Shown in pieces: positions 1-11,400 of a DNA stretch of 64,000 nt; the first letter of the stretch is position 1, and every line of letters begins with the position of its first letter. The stretch comes from Dryomyza anilis (taxonomy: Eukaryota > Arthropoda > Insecta > Diptera > Dryomyzidae): NCBI GenBank assembly GCA_951804985.1, contig OX638130.1, positions 80,160,583 to 80,224,582 on the forward strand, in the 5' to 3' direction. The translations under genes were made by a program, and so were the position numbers. Under the pieces are notes generated by a model that did no database searches, had not been told where the DNA came from, and saw nothing but the letters and a program-made list of their open reading frames with translations.

Positions 1-851
1 CAATTAAAAATATGAATGTATTTACTAATTAATTAATTGTATTTACATATTTTATTAATTAAAATATTAATAGGAATTAATTTAATATAATTTCAATACA
101 ACTAAATCTTTTATAGTATTAACTACTTTTATTTGTTACTTTTGATTTATTCATTTTCTTAAATTGCAACACTGTTTTTTTCTTTTGGATTTCATTTTGT
201 TTTTTGTTTGTGCGTCTCGTGGGTCGGCGACGTCGTTCAGTTTCTTCTAACATTATTTTCTTCTACGTTGCGATTTTAAAACAGAATATTACATTATTTA
301 GTGTATGTTATGTTATTAAAGCATTAAAGGGCTCAATTTATTTTTGAGGTCAAGAATTTGAACAAACAGCTTATGATGCTCATTTTGTTGCATATTGAAT
401 CATTAAAAAGCGAATATCAATATGTCTGACTTAATTAATTGGCCCACCTGTAGAAGTTGTGAAAACTGACTTCGGTAAAACATTCGTTAGGTTGAAAGAA
501 TTTTACAAAACATATCAAACAGAATAAATACTTATTTAATATTTATTTTATGTTATCTATTCGACAAATATTTTATTTAATTTAACAAAATATTTAATTG
601 ATCCAAATTTCTATCGAATGAAATTTTAAATTGATGTTACTAATTAATTAATTAATGATTTAAAAATACCCAATAAAAAATATAATCAATATGACAAAAA
701 AATTAATTAATGTTTCTCCAATTAACATATTCTCATTACTACGAATATGGGATTCAATGCTACTAAAAATTACATCGGCTGAGTTTCAATTAAAAATTAA
801 TTGGATTTGATTAACATTTTAGTTATATTTACACACTTTTTTTTCTGTGTG
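1..851. mobile_element. TA-flanked MITE, family 1, copy A (left end cut by window)
   Basis: This is a non-coding AT-rich element of the same family as the copies at 1595-2517 and 3001-5874. The order of blocks matches copy B, and the right end reads TTTTTTTTCTGTGTG followed by TA. The left end lies outside the window. There is no coding capacity. The CAC...GTG ends and TA target suggest a Tc1/mariner-type MITE; that assignment is inference. Confidence 0.75.
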
Positions 852-853
852 TA

Positions 854-1440
854 ATGCGGCGACCACAGCAGCTAAGTCAGAAAAGCCGTAGTCGGGCCGG
901 TACATCGCGTTGTATTAAAAACGATGTAGTAAAAACAAACACATTGCATTTATTGACATTTAAAGGGATATTTTTTATCCGAAAATGAAAAAAATAGAAA
1001 TAAATGTACATATATTTTTTATTTATAATATATAAAAATAATTACAATTAACTAATGCGGCTACCACAGCAGCTAAGTCAGAAAAGCCGTAGTCGGGCCG
1101 GTAGATCGCGTTGTATTTGGGCTTGATGAAGGGCTGCCTTTGGTTACGCTCCGGTTGCGGCTGCGGTTGTTGCGATAATGCCTCGTCCAGTGACTGAATA
1201 TTATTGTTCCAACGGAGCATGCATGTCCAGTAGCCACGTTACGCAGATGTATCAAATGCGTAACAACACTCTAAGTTGAATTATTGCTTTACTCACCTAC
1301 AACAACAGCAACTGCAGAACGCTCAACTATCCAGACATTGAGATCCAGGAGACGTTTCTACGTAAGGTCGCCGATGGCGCCTTACAACTGCATGATATTC
1401 CAGTTGGGTCGTCGTTGTTTTCGTCGGCAGCTACATAAAT
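854..1440 (-). pseudogene. Coding-like fragment, unrecognised, with a 66-bp partial duplication
   Basis: On the minus strand 1220-1040 reads as a glutamine/proline-rich peptide containing SLDEALSQQPQPQPERNQ and then KPKYNAIYRPDYGFSDLAA. Its GC content and codon-like composition stand out from the AT-rich surroundings. The stretch 854-918 repeats 1053-1118 with about two differences, and this repeat begins exactly where MITE copy A ends. The region 1255-1440 is also GC-richer but has stops in each frame I read. I do not recognise the protein. It could be a degenerate host exon or a piece captured by a transposon. Confidence 0.35.
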
Positions 1441-1594
1441 TAAATGTTATGAAATAAATAAATATCTAGTAATAATAAATTAATAAAAGAAATACTTACA
1501 ATGCGGTGTGTGATTGCATTTTCGATGTGAATTTGACAACTATTTTTATATTTTGATACGTTGAAAGTGGATAAAACAGGGATGAAAATAACTA

Positions 1595-2517
1595 CACAGA
1601 AAAAAATATTGTACGTATATATAACAATTGATATTAATAGCAAACAAAATCGTATTCCAATTAAAAATATGAATGTATTTACTAATTAATTAATTGTATT
1701 TACACATTTTTTAATTAAAATATTAATAGGAATAAATTTAATAAAATTTCAATACAACTAAATCTTTAATAGTATTAACTACTTTTATTTGTTACTTTTG
1801 ATTTATTTATTTTCTAAATTGCAACACTGTTTTTTTCTTCTGGATTTCATTTTGTTTTTTGTTTGTGCGTCTCGTGCGTCGTGCTATTTTAAAACAGGAT
1901 ATTGCATTATTTAGTGTATGTTATGTTATTAAAACATGAAATGGCTCAATTTATTTTTGCTGTCAAGAATTTGAACAAACAGCTTATGATGCTCATTGTG
2001 TTGCATATTAAATCATTAAAAAGCGAATATCAAATTTTATGTTTGACTCAATTAATTGGCCCCACCTGTAGAAGTTGTGAAAACTGACTTCGGTAAAACA
2101 TTCGTTAGGTTGAAAGAATTTTACAAAGCATATCAAAAAGTATAAATTCTTATTTAATATTTATGTTATATATTGAATTAAATTATTTTTATTTTCATAT
2201 GTTTCTATTCGACAAATATTTTATTTAATTTAACAAAATATTTAATTGATCCAATTTCTATCGAAAGAAATTTTTAATTGATATTACTAATTAATTAATT
2301 AATGATTTAAAAATTCCCAATAAAAAAATTAATATATATAACAACTTTAATATCAATATGACAAAAAAATTAATTAAAGTTTCTCCAATTAACATATTCT
2401 CATTATTACGAATATGGAATTCAATGCTACTAAAAGTTACATCGGCTGAGTTTCAATTAAAAATTAATTGGATTGATTAACATTTTAATTATATTTACAC
2501 ACTCTTTTTTCTGTGTG
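1595..2517 (+). mobile_element. TA-flanked MITE, family 1, copy B (complete)
   Basis: This copy is 923 bp and starts CACAGAAAAAAATATT. It ends TTTTTTCTGTGTG. TA lies on both sides (1593-1594 and 2518-2519). It contains no ORF of note. Because it is uninterrupted, it supplies the empty-site sequence for the insertion seen in copy C: ATTCAATATATAACATAA on the opposite strand. Confidence 0.85.
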
Positions 2518-2522
2518 TACTA

Positions 2523-2640
2523 CAAAATAACTAAAAAAAATTTATTAGGAATTTTTAATTCATTAATTAATTAATTAGTAACATCAATTAAAAATTTCAT
2601 TCGATAGAAATTGGATCAATTAAATATTAAATATATGCTT
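2523..2640 (-). repeat. Fragment of MITE family 1, inverted
   Basis: The segment with TTCATTAATTAATTAATTAG and the following ATCAATTAAAAATTTC block is the reverse complement of the internal part of copy A near 580-690. It abuts the right end of copy B with no TIR of its own, so it is a truncated piece. Confidence 0.6.
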
Positions 2641-3389
2641 ATTTTGTTGTTGCATTTTAAACTACCGCTTTCTTTGTCATTAATGCAGCAAAGCAGTCGA
2701 TTCTATTATAACCAAATTAAAACATTATTTTTTAATATTTTTTTTATACTTTGATTTGTATCTTTTTAAACGATGACAATTTTAATATCAAAATTTTAAA
2801 ATGTACTATACAAATCTTCCCAAGAAACAAAACGGCCCGTTAACGGTGCCGTATACGGAACAGCAATACGGAATGCGATTCCATAAACGTTCCGTTTTCT
2901 GGATACGAATACGGTCCAGTGAACGGATAAAGAGGAACATCGAATCGGATTGCGAATTCGTTGAGAGTACGTTTCGACGGTACGTTAACGGACCGTCATA
3001 CACACAGAAAAAAGAGTGTGTAAATATAATTAAAATGTTAATCAATCCAATTAATTTTTAATTGAAACTCAGCCGATGTAACTTTTAGTAGCATTGAATT
3101 CCATATTCGTAATAATGAGAATATGTTAATTGGAGAAACTTTAATTATTTTTTTTGTCATATTGATATTAAAGTTGTTATATATATTAATTTTTTTTATT
3201 GGGAATTTTTAAATCATTAATTAATTAATTAGTAATATCAATTAAAAATTTCTTTCGATAGAAATTGGATCAATTAAATATTTTGTTAAATTAAATAAAA
3301 TATTTGTCGAATAGAAACATATGAAAATAAAAATAATTTAATTCAATATCCCAGGCAGAAATTGCCGTACTGGAACAAATGGCCCAGTA

Positions 3390-3845
3390 CTGGCACACTA
3401 CTGGTTGCCGATGCTAGGCATACAGTCCTGGCGCAGTACTGGCACAACGCTGGTTTACAACTGGCTTACTACTGGGCCCGTCTTCAAGCCAATGTCGGGC
3501 CGTATTTACTGCCAGCGTTTCGCCAGTACTCGCCCAGTACAGGTTGCCAATTCTGGCAACGTAATGCTGGCGCAGTACTGGCACAACACTGGTTTACAAC
3601 TGGCATAGTACTGTGCCCGTCTTCAAGCCAATGTCGGGCCGTATTTACTGCCAGCGCTTCACCAGTACTCGCCCAGTACAGTTTGCCAATTCTGGAAAAA
3701 TAATGCTGGTGCAATACTGGCACAATGCTGGTTTACACCTGACATTCTATTGGGCCCTTAGTCATACTAATACTGGGCCGTATTTACTACAAGAGCTTCG
3801 CCTGTACTTGCTCAGTATAGGTTGCCAATTTTGACAACGTAATAC
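3390..3845. repeat. 139-bp tandem repeat, about three units, inside E2
   Basis: The anchor CTGGCGCAGTACTGGCACAA recurs at 3428, 3567 and 3706 (diverged), exactly 139 bp apart. Each unit contains CCAGTACTGG-type palindromes and a TCAAGCCAATGTCGGGCCG block. A related but shorter-spaced array with CCAGCACTGGCATTAGTGTT lies near the other end of E2. Confidence 0.8.
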
Positions 3846-3988
3846 TGGCACAACGGCCTACTCAGGGCTCGTAGGCAAACCATTGGCGGTCCGTATTTAC
3901 TGCTAGCGCTACGCCAGTAGCAAGCGTGCGTCGCACGTAACAATCACTGCGTGCGAACGCTATATGGGAGCAATATGGAATTTGTTCT

Positions 3989-4156
3989 GCGAGAGTAAAA
4001 CATTGCCTATGAAAAACTCTTACCCCGCCGTTAGGATTCACATTAAATCGTGTAGGTCCCATCACTTTCAGTACAAATATAACACGAACAAATCAAATAG
4101 TGACAGAGCTCGTCCTTAGTTCTTTAGGACTTTAGCGCCAAACTATTATTCTTACA
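3989..4156 (+). mobile_element. 5'-truncated tRNA-SINE tail (family S)
   Basis: The run from GCGAGAGTAAAACATTGCC to GCGCCAAACTATTATTC matches the 3' body of the SINE copies at 33362-33674 and elsewhere, with many substitutions. The tRNA-like head is missing. It lies inside E2 and is older than the other copies by divergence. Confidence 0.7.
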
Positions 4157-4566
4157 GGTAAGTTGTACCAACATTAATATGTAGTGATATAAATTGTGGT
4201 GTATTCAATTGTGCGGAGTTAAAGATATTAGGACGTGTATGAATTTTATATTAAATAAAAGCACTTTGCTAAAAAACAAATATTTTTTGGGTAAGCAAGA
4301 TTTGATTTTGAATTTTTTGAAGTTTGTTTGTTTATTTATTTTTTTGTTGAGCTGTCGATAAAATTTAGTTTAGTCGCCATTTTAATCGAAATACGCACAC
4401 ACTCTAAATCGGAAGACTAAACTAAATTTGCGAACGTTATCGGTAATGCAGTGACCATGGTGCTATGCAATTTGTAGGATGATAATCGCTCCATTTATGA
4501 TAAAGTCCAAGGTCTCAAGGAGAAACATGATGTTGGCGGCGGTGCCTTGTCAGCGACGATACCGAC

Positions 4567-4842
4567 ATGAGTAGCACCAGTTTGTTGGACAACAGCGGTA
4601 ACACGTCGCCCAGTAACGCAGTGTCGGCGGCGCGTGCGAAAAAAACGAAAAACCGTAGCGCTGGCGGGCTCATGCGCAGCAGTAAAAAGAGACGACGTGA
4701 TGCTAATGCTTTGACCGCTGCTTCTGTTGCTGCTGCCGCCAAGTTATTATATAAAAATATTTATTACATTGTTATTAACTTTTGTTTTTTAAACACTACA
4801 TCTATGTTTTTTTATACAAAATTATTTAATGATATATATTAA
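4567..4842 (+). pseudogene. Lysine/arginine-rich coding-like segment inside E2, unrecognised
   Basis: From 4567 the reading frame gives a low-complexity serine/alanine stretch, then two basic clusters, KKTKNRS and SSKKRRRD, then an alanine-rich run ending near 4740 where AT-rich sequence begins. Just upstream, in another frame, is DNRSIYDKVQGLKEKHD. The GC content and codon pattern resemble a host nuclear-protein exon with a small frameshift. A captured exon fragment inside a transposon is my best reading, and the donor gene is unknown. No start context or splice sites prove expression. Confidence 0.35.
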
Positions 4843-7015
4843 AAAAAAATTCAATATATATTATATGTTTTAAATAATGTTTAGATTTAGATTAGGTATA
4901 ACTATGGGCCAACACTGGCATTAGAGTTTGGCAGCGTTGTGCCAGTACTGGTAGAAAAATTGGGCCCAGCTCCCGCCGACGCTATCATTCGAACTCTGGC
5001 ACAATACTGGCGAATAAGGGGGCCAGCACTGGCATTAGTGTTTGCCAGCGTTGTGGCAGTACTGAGGCATTCCGACTCTGGAACAATATTGGCGAATAAC
5101 AGGGCCAGCACTGGCATTAGTGTTTGCCAGCGTTGTGACAGTACTGGGAGAACAATTGGGCCCAGCTCCTGCCGACGTTATCATTTCGACGCTGGCACAG
5201 TACTCGCGAACAACCGGGCCAGTATTGGATGCCAGCATTGGCAATACTGGCGCCAGTACTGCGCCAACGCTGGCCCAGTTGTTAATTTCTACCTGGGATA
5301 TAACATAAATATTAAATAAGAATTTATACTTTTTGATATGCTTTGTAAAATTCTTTCAACCTAACGAATGTTTTACCGAAGTCAGTTTTCACAACTTCTA
5401 CAGGTGGGGCCAATTAATTGAGTCAAACATAAAATTTGATATTCGCTTTTTAAGGATTTAATATGCAACACAATGAGCATCATAAGCTGTTTGTTCAAAT
5501 TCTTGACAGCAAAAATAAATTGAGCCATTTCATGTTTTAATAACATAACATACACTAAATAATGCAATATCCTGTTTTAAAATAGCACGACGCACGAGAC
5601 GCACAAACAAAAAACAAAATGAAATCCAGAAGAAAAAAACAGTGTTGCAATTTAGAAAATAAATAAATCAAAAGTAACAAATAAAAGTAGTTAATACTAT
5701 TAAAGATTTAGTTGTATTGAAATTTTATTAAATTTATTCCTATTAATATTTTAATTAAAAAATGTGTAAATACAATTAATTAATTAGTAAATACATTCAT
5801 ATTTTTAATTGGAATACGATTTTGTTTGCTATTAATATCAATTGTTATATATACGTACAATATTTTTTTCTGTGTACTGGATTACAAACGATGTGAGTCC
5901 GTCGAGAGTACGTTTCGGCGGTACGTTTACGGACCGTCAAACTGGATGAAATACGAAGTGCATCCGTTGATATTACGTTTTGACGGTCCGTTAACGGACC
6001 GCCATTCTGGACAAAATACGGAGTGAGTCCGTTGAGAATGCGTTACGACGGTCCGTTAACGTACCGTAGATCTGTATGAAAAACGGAATGAATAGATTAA
6101 AAACACCGTTTTCATACCATACAATGTATACTAAATGACCTCTTGCATATTTTTATTTTACAAGAAACAAACTTATTATGAATAAAATTGAATATGAAAC
6201 ATACAATTTTTACCAAACAACATAATTGGTGTTAATAATTTTGTAATCTACTGAAAATCCACATGGTATTTCCATCATCGATTTCGTGTCAACAAAGACC
6301 AAAACAATAATCATTTTATCACTTAAACTGGATTGCAGTTGTCATAGGGCGTGAATGAGTCTCTTTGTAGGGTGCAATGTTTAGTGATGGACGTTTATCA
6401 ACCAAAAAGCCAAGACAATTTTGCATCGCACATTTTCCGCAAACTTTATACCACATTTTCAGGAGGTCTTAGATATAGTCCTTTTTGAATTGAAAGACGT
6501 TTGAAGCCATCGAAGATTCTCAAAATATGAAACTGAAAATGTATGTAAATTCTACAAAGAAGTTTTGAATAAATGTGTATTTCATTTATATTTATTCACT
6601 TATCTTGTTTGGTCTTCGAGAGAGGCATTCACCAACTGTAATCCTCCGAGCTTATTGTTCATCTTCACAAACTCAAATTAATTGAAATGTACACCAGTAA
6701 CGGAAGAAAATCAGTGCCGTTGAGTTGGAGTATAAACGGAAAATTTACGGAGTACGCAGTTTCAACGGAAACATTACGGAGTAATCCGTTTCAACGGTAC
6801 CGTAAACGACTACAACAAAATGCAAATCTTACGGAGTTATTTAGAAATACGGAGCAAAACGGAATTCTAACGGAGTCGTCCGATTTGACGGTACGTTAAC
6901 GGTGCGTAATCGTATATGCTACGACGGATACAAGCTCAATGATCCGTAAACATGCCGTCAATGACGGTATTGTATTTCCGTGTGTGTCGTATGCTCCGTA
7001 TAAATGTTTCTTGGG

Positions 7016-7956
7016 TTATCAATTTTATACATTTTTTGTCATTGTTAAAATTTTTATAATTTTGGTAAACAAATTAAATATAAAAAAATATATTGACTAT
7101 GAAGCGCAATTTGTATTCATTTTTTTATTTTTTTTAAATATTCACCAAAATTAATTTCTCAAGTTTAAAAAAATACAATAAATATAAGTCAAATTTTAAA
7201 TTTATATTTATAAATTTTATACATTTTTTGTCATATTTCAAATTTGTATAATTTTGGTAAACAAGTTAAAAATATATATATATATATATCCAATGTTAAG
7301 CGCAATTTTTATTCATTTCATTTATTTTATTCATTTAATATTTTTTTTGTTTCGATTCTATTTGAAGCAATTAAAACATATAGAAATATTTAAAGAATTT
7401 TAAATCTGAATTTTCTATATTTTACTAAAAAAAATATTAACATTTTAATCCGACCGGACGTTCTTTCCTTTCGTTCGTTCTTTAGTTTGTTTCATATGCT
7501 TTGTTGTTGGTATTCCGTCTGTCCGTTCGTTTGCTATGTTTGTTTTTCCGTCCGTTGCTCTGCTTATTTTTTCGGTTGTTTTTTTTGCTATGCTTATTTT
7601 GTTGTTGTTCAACTGCTGCAAAGCATTTTATTGCAATTGTATTTTTGAGGACCAAAATATAATGAAAAAATTATGTAAATTATTATAATTTACAAATATA
7701 CAAATTTATAAAACTGGCAACTATGTTTTTACGTTATTTTACATATCACCTTTGTTCAAATCAATATTCGTATTCGGCATTAGAGGGTTAAACACTGCAT
7801 TACCCACAAAATTCCATGATTTCGAAAAGTCAGCAATTTAGTCGAATGCACACACACCCCAAGACAGTGAATTTTGAATGATATTTATCTTTAAATAGAA
7901 CGCACCTTAGTTGATCAGCTGTAATTTCAAATTGGTTATATATTTCCACCAATATA
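7016..7956. other. AT-rich intergenic region upstream of mRpS14
   Basis: About 940 bp of AT-rich DNA holds a short TA run near 7267-7289 and a TTCGTTCGTT/CCGTCCGTTCG-type tract at 7460-7560. The last 200 bp must contain the mRpS14 promoter, but I see no clear core-promoter motif. Confidence 0.5.
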
Positions 7957-8407
7957 ATGAATTCTTTGCTCAAAATAGGAAAACTTAGTAACTTTGTTTG
8001 TCAATCTGTTCAAATTGCAGGATGTGGCGTAAGAAACATTAATTTACAAAAAAACGATGCCTAAACTATTTGCTTAATCACAGTTACAACAAGTACGGAC
8101 GAAATACTCTGACTGGAAGATGATCCGCGATGTCAAAAGACGTAAATGTGTGGCTGAAAATGCAAAGGATCGTCTGCGAGTTAATTCTTTGCGCAAGAAC
8201 GACATCCTGCCTGCTGAATTGAGAGAGGTGGCCGATGTCGAAATTGCAGCTTTCCCGCGCGACTCCTCCTTGGTGCGCGTTCGAGAGCGTTGCGCACTTA
8301 CGTCACGACCTCGCGGCGTGGTGCACAAGTACCGCTTGAGCCGCATTGTGTGGCGCCATCTGGCTGATTACAATAAGCTCTCCGGAGTACAGAGAGCAAT
8401 GTGGTAA
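7957..8407 (+). CDS. mRpS14: Mitochondrial ribosomal protein S14 (uS14m)
   Basis: This is a component of the mitochondrial small ribosomal subunit. There are two exons, 7957-8028 and 8084-8407, joined in phase 0 across a 55-bp intron (GTAAGA...CACAG), giving 131 residues, close to the family's usual 125-130. The first exon gives the N-terminus [10 protein letters not shown], plausible as a short mitochondrial leader. The second has the family's basic stretch [20 protein letters not shown] and the conserved C-terminal [14 protein letters not shown], then [12 protein letters not shown] and a terminal RAMW. I chose the ATG at 7957 because it gives an in-frame splice; the ATG at 8120 would remove conserved sequence. 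Its 3' end converges on DNAAF5. Confidence 0.93.
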
Positions 8408-8427
8408 ATGAGAAAGTTTTCTTTTTT

Positions 8428-8443
8428 TTTATTGCTAAATAAA
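8428..8443. terminator. Facing poly(A) signals of two convergent genes
   Basis: AATAAA for mRpS14 lies at 8438-8443 on the plus strand. AATAAA for DNAAF5 lies at 8433-8428 on the minus strand. The stop codons are only 66 bp apart (8407 and 8474), so the two 3' UTRs probably overlap. The hexamers are seen directly; the cleavage sites are inferred. Confidence 0.6.
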
Positions 8444-8473
8444 TAATAATTACATTACAGTACAAAAGTAGTT

Positions 8474-11400
8474 TTAAATTTCAAATGGTAGCTCCTTCAG
8501 CAGTTCCAGTAAGCATTCGTTGTTGTACGAAAGTGCATTAGCGCGAACAAAGTAATCCCTGAAGTCTTCGGTGTGTTTGTTGGCCAGTTCCACTAGTGTA
8601 ACTAAATGGGAAGCATTATTTTCTATAATATTTCACTAATATTAATTAAAACCTTTGATGGCCGTTTGCACACGAATTTCTGGACAGTCCAAGTGCAGTA
8701 AAAGCAACTCCAGTGCTTTGCATATAAATCGCTGCCAGAACTCGTGATCCGGATTTATTTGCTTCTCTAGATTGTCGGTGTGGTTATCATTCTCGGTCGA
8801 CTGTACATTAGTTACATCTGCGTCTTTTACGTCAGCATCGTTTTCAAAATTCGGCTTCAGTTTGCCAATGACAAGGGCGGCCTGTTCACGTATATCAGCA
8901 GAAGGGTCGTCTAAGCGTTGCAATGTAGCTGGCAAAAAAACATATTAATCCTTTTTCGTGTAAATGTTAATTATATTAGTATTGGGTACCCAAAATAAAA
9001 CTGTACTTTCTCAAATATCGATATTGTAAATTCGGCAATTACAACATCAATTCGGCGCTTCCAAGGTGTATTTAACAAGGTGAGGAAAGTATAAAAACTC
9101 TTCTCATTTTTTATTTTTCAATTTTATTTTTTTTTTTTTTCATTCGTTTGTAATTTTCCTCGTTTCCGGTTAATAATTTTGGTGATTAAAATTAAAATTG
9201 TGAAAACAATTAAAAAACGAACATCGCGTACAAACTAATGCCGAGACCATCTTATTCAGCCTCTGACCAGTTGCGATAAATGAAAATTTCATGTTTCCCG
9301 CAATCTCTAGATGAAGAAATATGGGGTGCACACTATCATCGCGAATTTATTGAACCCCCGGAAAAATAGTTCGCATTTATATCCGTCTGGTATACCAAAA
9401 TGTTGACCTCTTTGTCGCGTGTTTGAAATATATTAATGTTAAATCTACCGCACCAGTAAAGTTGCATCTCAAAAATAGCCACATGATCGTTGAGGTGTCA
9501 ACTGTTCCGGAACTCCCAGTTATGCCCATTTTTATGCCCCCAACTGCCACGACATCTACTGCTTCAGCTTTTGAAGTAGTTCAGATATGTCCGTGGCGTG
9601 GAACATCCCATATAACCAATATTTTTAAAATTAAAACTACCTGAAGTAGTTACAAATATCGATTAAAAAATCATGTTAATCGCCAAGTAGAGTGTGGGCA
9701 AGCTTGTCCAAGATTTACTAATTATGAACCCTTGCACACTTGGCCGAGGAGAAGGGATATTCAAAAATATCGAGCATGTGTATTTCAACGCCGCATAACC
9801 GATTTAACACATTTGTACACATCAAGGGGTACATCCTCGCTCAAATGTGCGACGGGTCTGAGTGTGCCTTATTGTCCTCGTTGTCTTTATTAAAAAATAT
9901 AGCCAAAATATAGTTTATAGACAAATTTTATGTCATTTAAATTATTTAATAAAAGCAAATCAGAAAAAAGCATTTCAAATGTAAACAAAAACAAATTGAC
10001 TGTATATTAAATACAGAAAACTTAAATAAAAACAAATATCGCACTGACTTTTGTATACAGAAAATATTTCAAAATTTGACGCTCAAATTTTTAGCTTCTC
10101 CAAATTTTCCTCACCTTCATTAATACACCTTGGGCGCTTCTTAGGAAAATACATTTTTTCAAATTTTTGCATAAAATGTAACAAGTTTACTTTTTGTAAA
10201 AGACGTCGAATTAATCAAAAAAATGTTGAACATAGTGGTAACATTAAAATAATATACAACATTTTGATATTAAAGGGATTCATATCAACGCGTAAAACTC
10301 GTAAGTTGTGTAAATTTCATAAAGAGTAGAAATTTACGAAAAATTTGTATGAGAAATTTATAAATTTATTTGTCGGTTTTTACTTATAAAAAAATATTGA
10401 ATATGTTCTATATAGTTTTTATAAAACTATTTTTATAGGAAATGTATGTTTATTAATTTGTGTTGTGGGCCGATTTTAATTGATTAAACTAAAAAATAAA
10501 GAGCATTAAAAGTTGTAAAAAAAGAAAATAGTGACTTAGCGTTCAAATCGAATTTCTAGATTCGAAAAAACATTTTTTTTTTCTGTTTTAAACTGCCTGC
10601 TTTGAAATCATTATTTACTTACAATAGGCTATAGGCTTCAAATCGTCAAATTTGACTTCGCCAAAATTATGCAAGCATTTTATGGCATAGTGTCTGGTTG
10701 CAACTGACTGATCCTCTATTAGGCTGGGAAAGTATTTCGCCAGTGATGGTAGAACAGAAAGCGCCTCTTCTGGTGCTCCTTGTGCCAATGCGCACAGTGT
10801 AGCTGTTGCCAATGAACGCATAGCCTGGGCATTCGCACCGACCTTCCACACTAAATGTGGTTCCACCACCGACTGCACAAACTTCAATAATAGATGGCTG
10901 CTTTCCTCGACTGCCAGACCCACTGTCTCGTGCCAACAAAGCATTACGATAGAAACTGCACTAAAGATCTTCACTTTGGCATCGTCTGCCCAATTGTGCC
11001 AAACCTTATCAAGTGTGAACTCCAGCTGCTTCACGTATGCTGAACGAAACTTGCAAATACTGAGCAGGCCATTCAGCAGCAGAACGGGCTCGCTGAGGCT
11101 TTCCAATGCTACGTCCAAATTGCGAACATATTCTAAAGCATGCGTAAAATACTTCTCATGCAACATGGATGTGGTGATATTTTCGGCACATGCGATTTCA
11201 GCCAACACTTCATTGCCCTGTATCTGCAAATTCGATGAATGTGCGCTGTCGTTTACTAGTGACAAGGACATAACTTTAATGGTGGCTACATATAAGTTGC
11301 AATACAAATTGACATTGTTTTCGCAGTCATTCAAACTTAGTTCTTTTATTGACTCCGCCACATCTTCGAGAGTTTTCGTCTTGTCGAGTAGTGTTTGCAC

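Larger units (their letters stand above)
3350..5297. mobile_element. Element E2 with CCCAGG / CCTGGG ends, inserted in MITE copy C
   Basis: The ends are CCCAGGCAGAAATTGCC and TTAATTTCTACCTGGG, an inverted repeat of about 15 bp. AT on both sides (3348-3349 and 5298-5299) is a 2-bp TSD, judged against the uninterrupted copy B. The 1948-bp body has GCCAGTACTGGC-rich tandem arrays near both ends (3390-3840 and 4905-5285), a SINE tail piece, and a short GC-rich coding-like segment. No transposase is visible. Confidence 0.8.
3001..5874 (-). mobile_element. TA-flanked MITE, family 1, copy C (interrupted by element E2)
   Basis: It starts CACACAGAAAAAAGAGTG and ends AATATTTTTTTCTGTG, flanked by TA at 2999-3000 and 5875-5876. 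The two outer parts, 3001-3349 and 5298-5874, together match copy B in reverse orientation. E1 has an internal repeat, ACCGTCAAACTGGATGAA, at about 5935. It closely matches the rejoined flanks ACCGTCA-TA-CTGGATTA, which confirms a TA target. Confidence 0.85.
2819..7015. mobile_element. Element E1 with CCCAAGAAAC / GTTTCTTGGG ends, split by a nested insertion
   Basis: The left end is CCCAAGAAACAAAACGG and the right end is CCGTATAAATGTTTCTTGGG. TT flanks both ends (2817-2818 and 7016-7017), suggesting a 2-bp TSD. The interior is full of CCGTTAACGG-like and TACGGA motifs at 2830-2998, 5890-6080 and 6700-6980. It is interrupted by MITE copy C at 3001-5874. Without that insert it is about 1.3 kb and non-coding. 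The stretch 6080-6690 is ordinary AT-rich interior. The superfamily is not determined. Confidence 0.75.

Noticed and set aside
3390..3845. CRISPR-like array
   Set aside because: The 139-bp units are contiguous, without unique spacers, and lie in a eukaryotic transposon.
3362..5319. Frames of 60-126 codons rich in Trp, Gly and Pro
   Set aside because: They follow the GCCAGTACTGGC tandem arrays of element E2 and overlap in several frames.
8074..8346. Minus-strand 90-codon frame over mRpS14 exon 2
   Set aside because: It is an antisense shadow of the conserved ribosomal protein exon.
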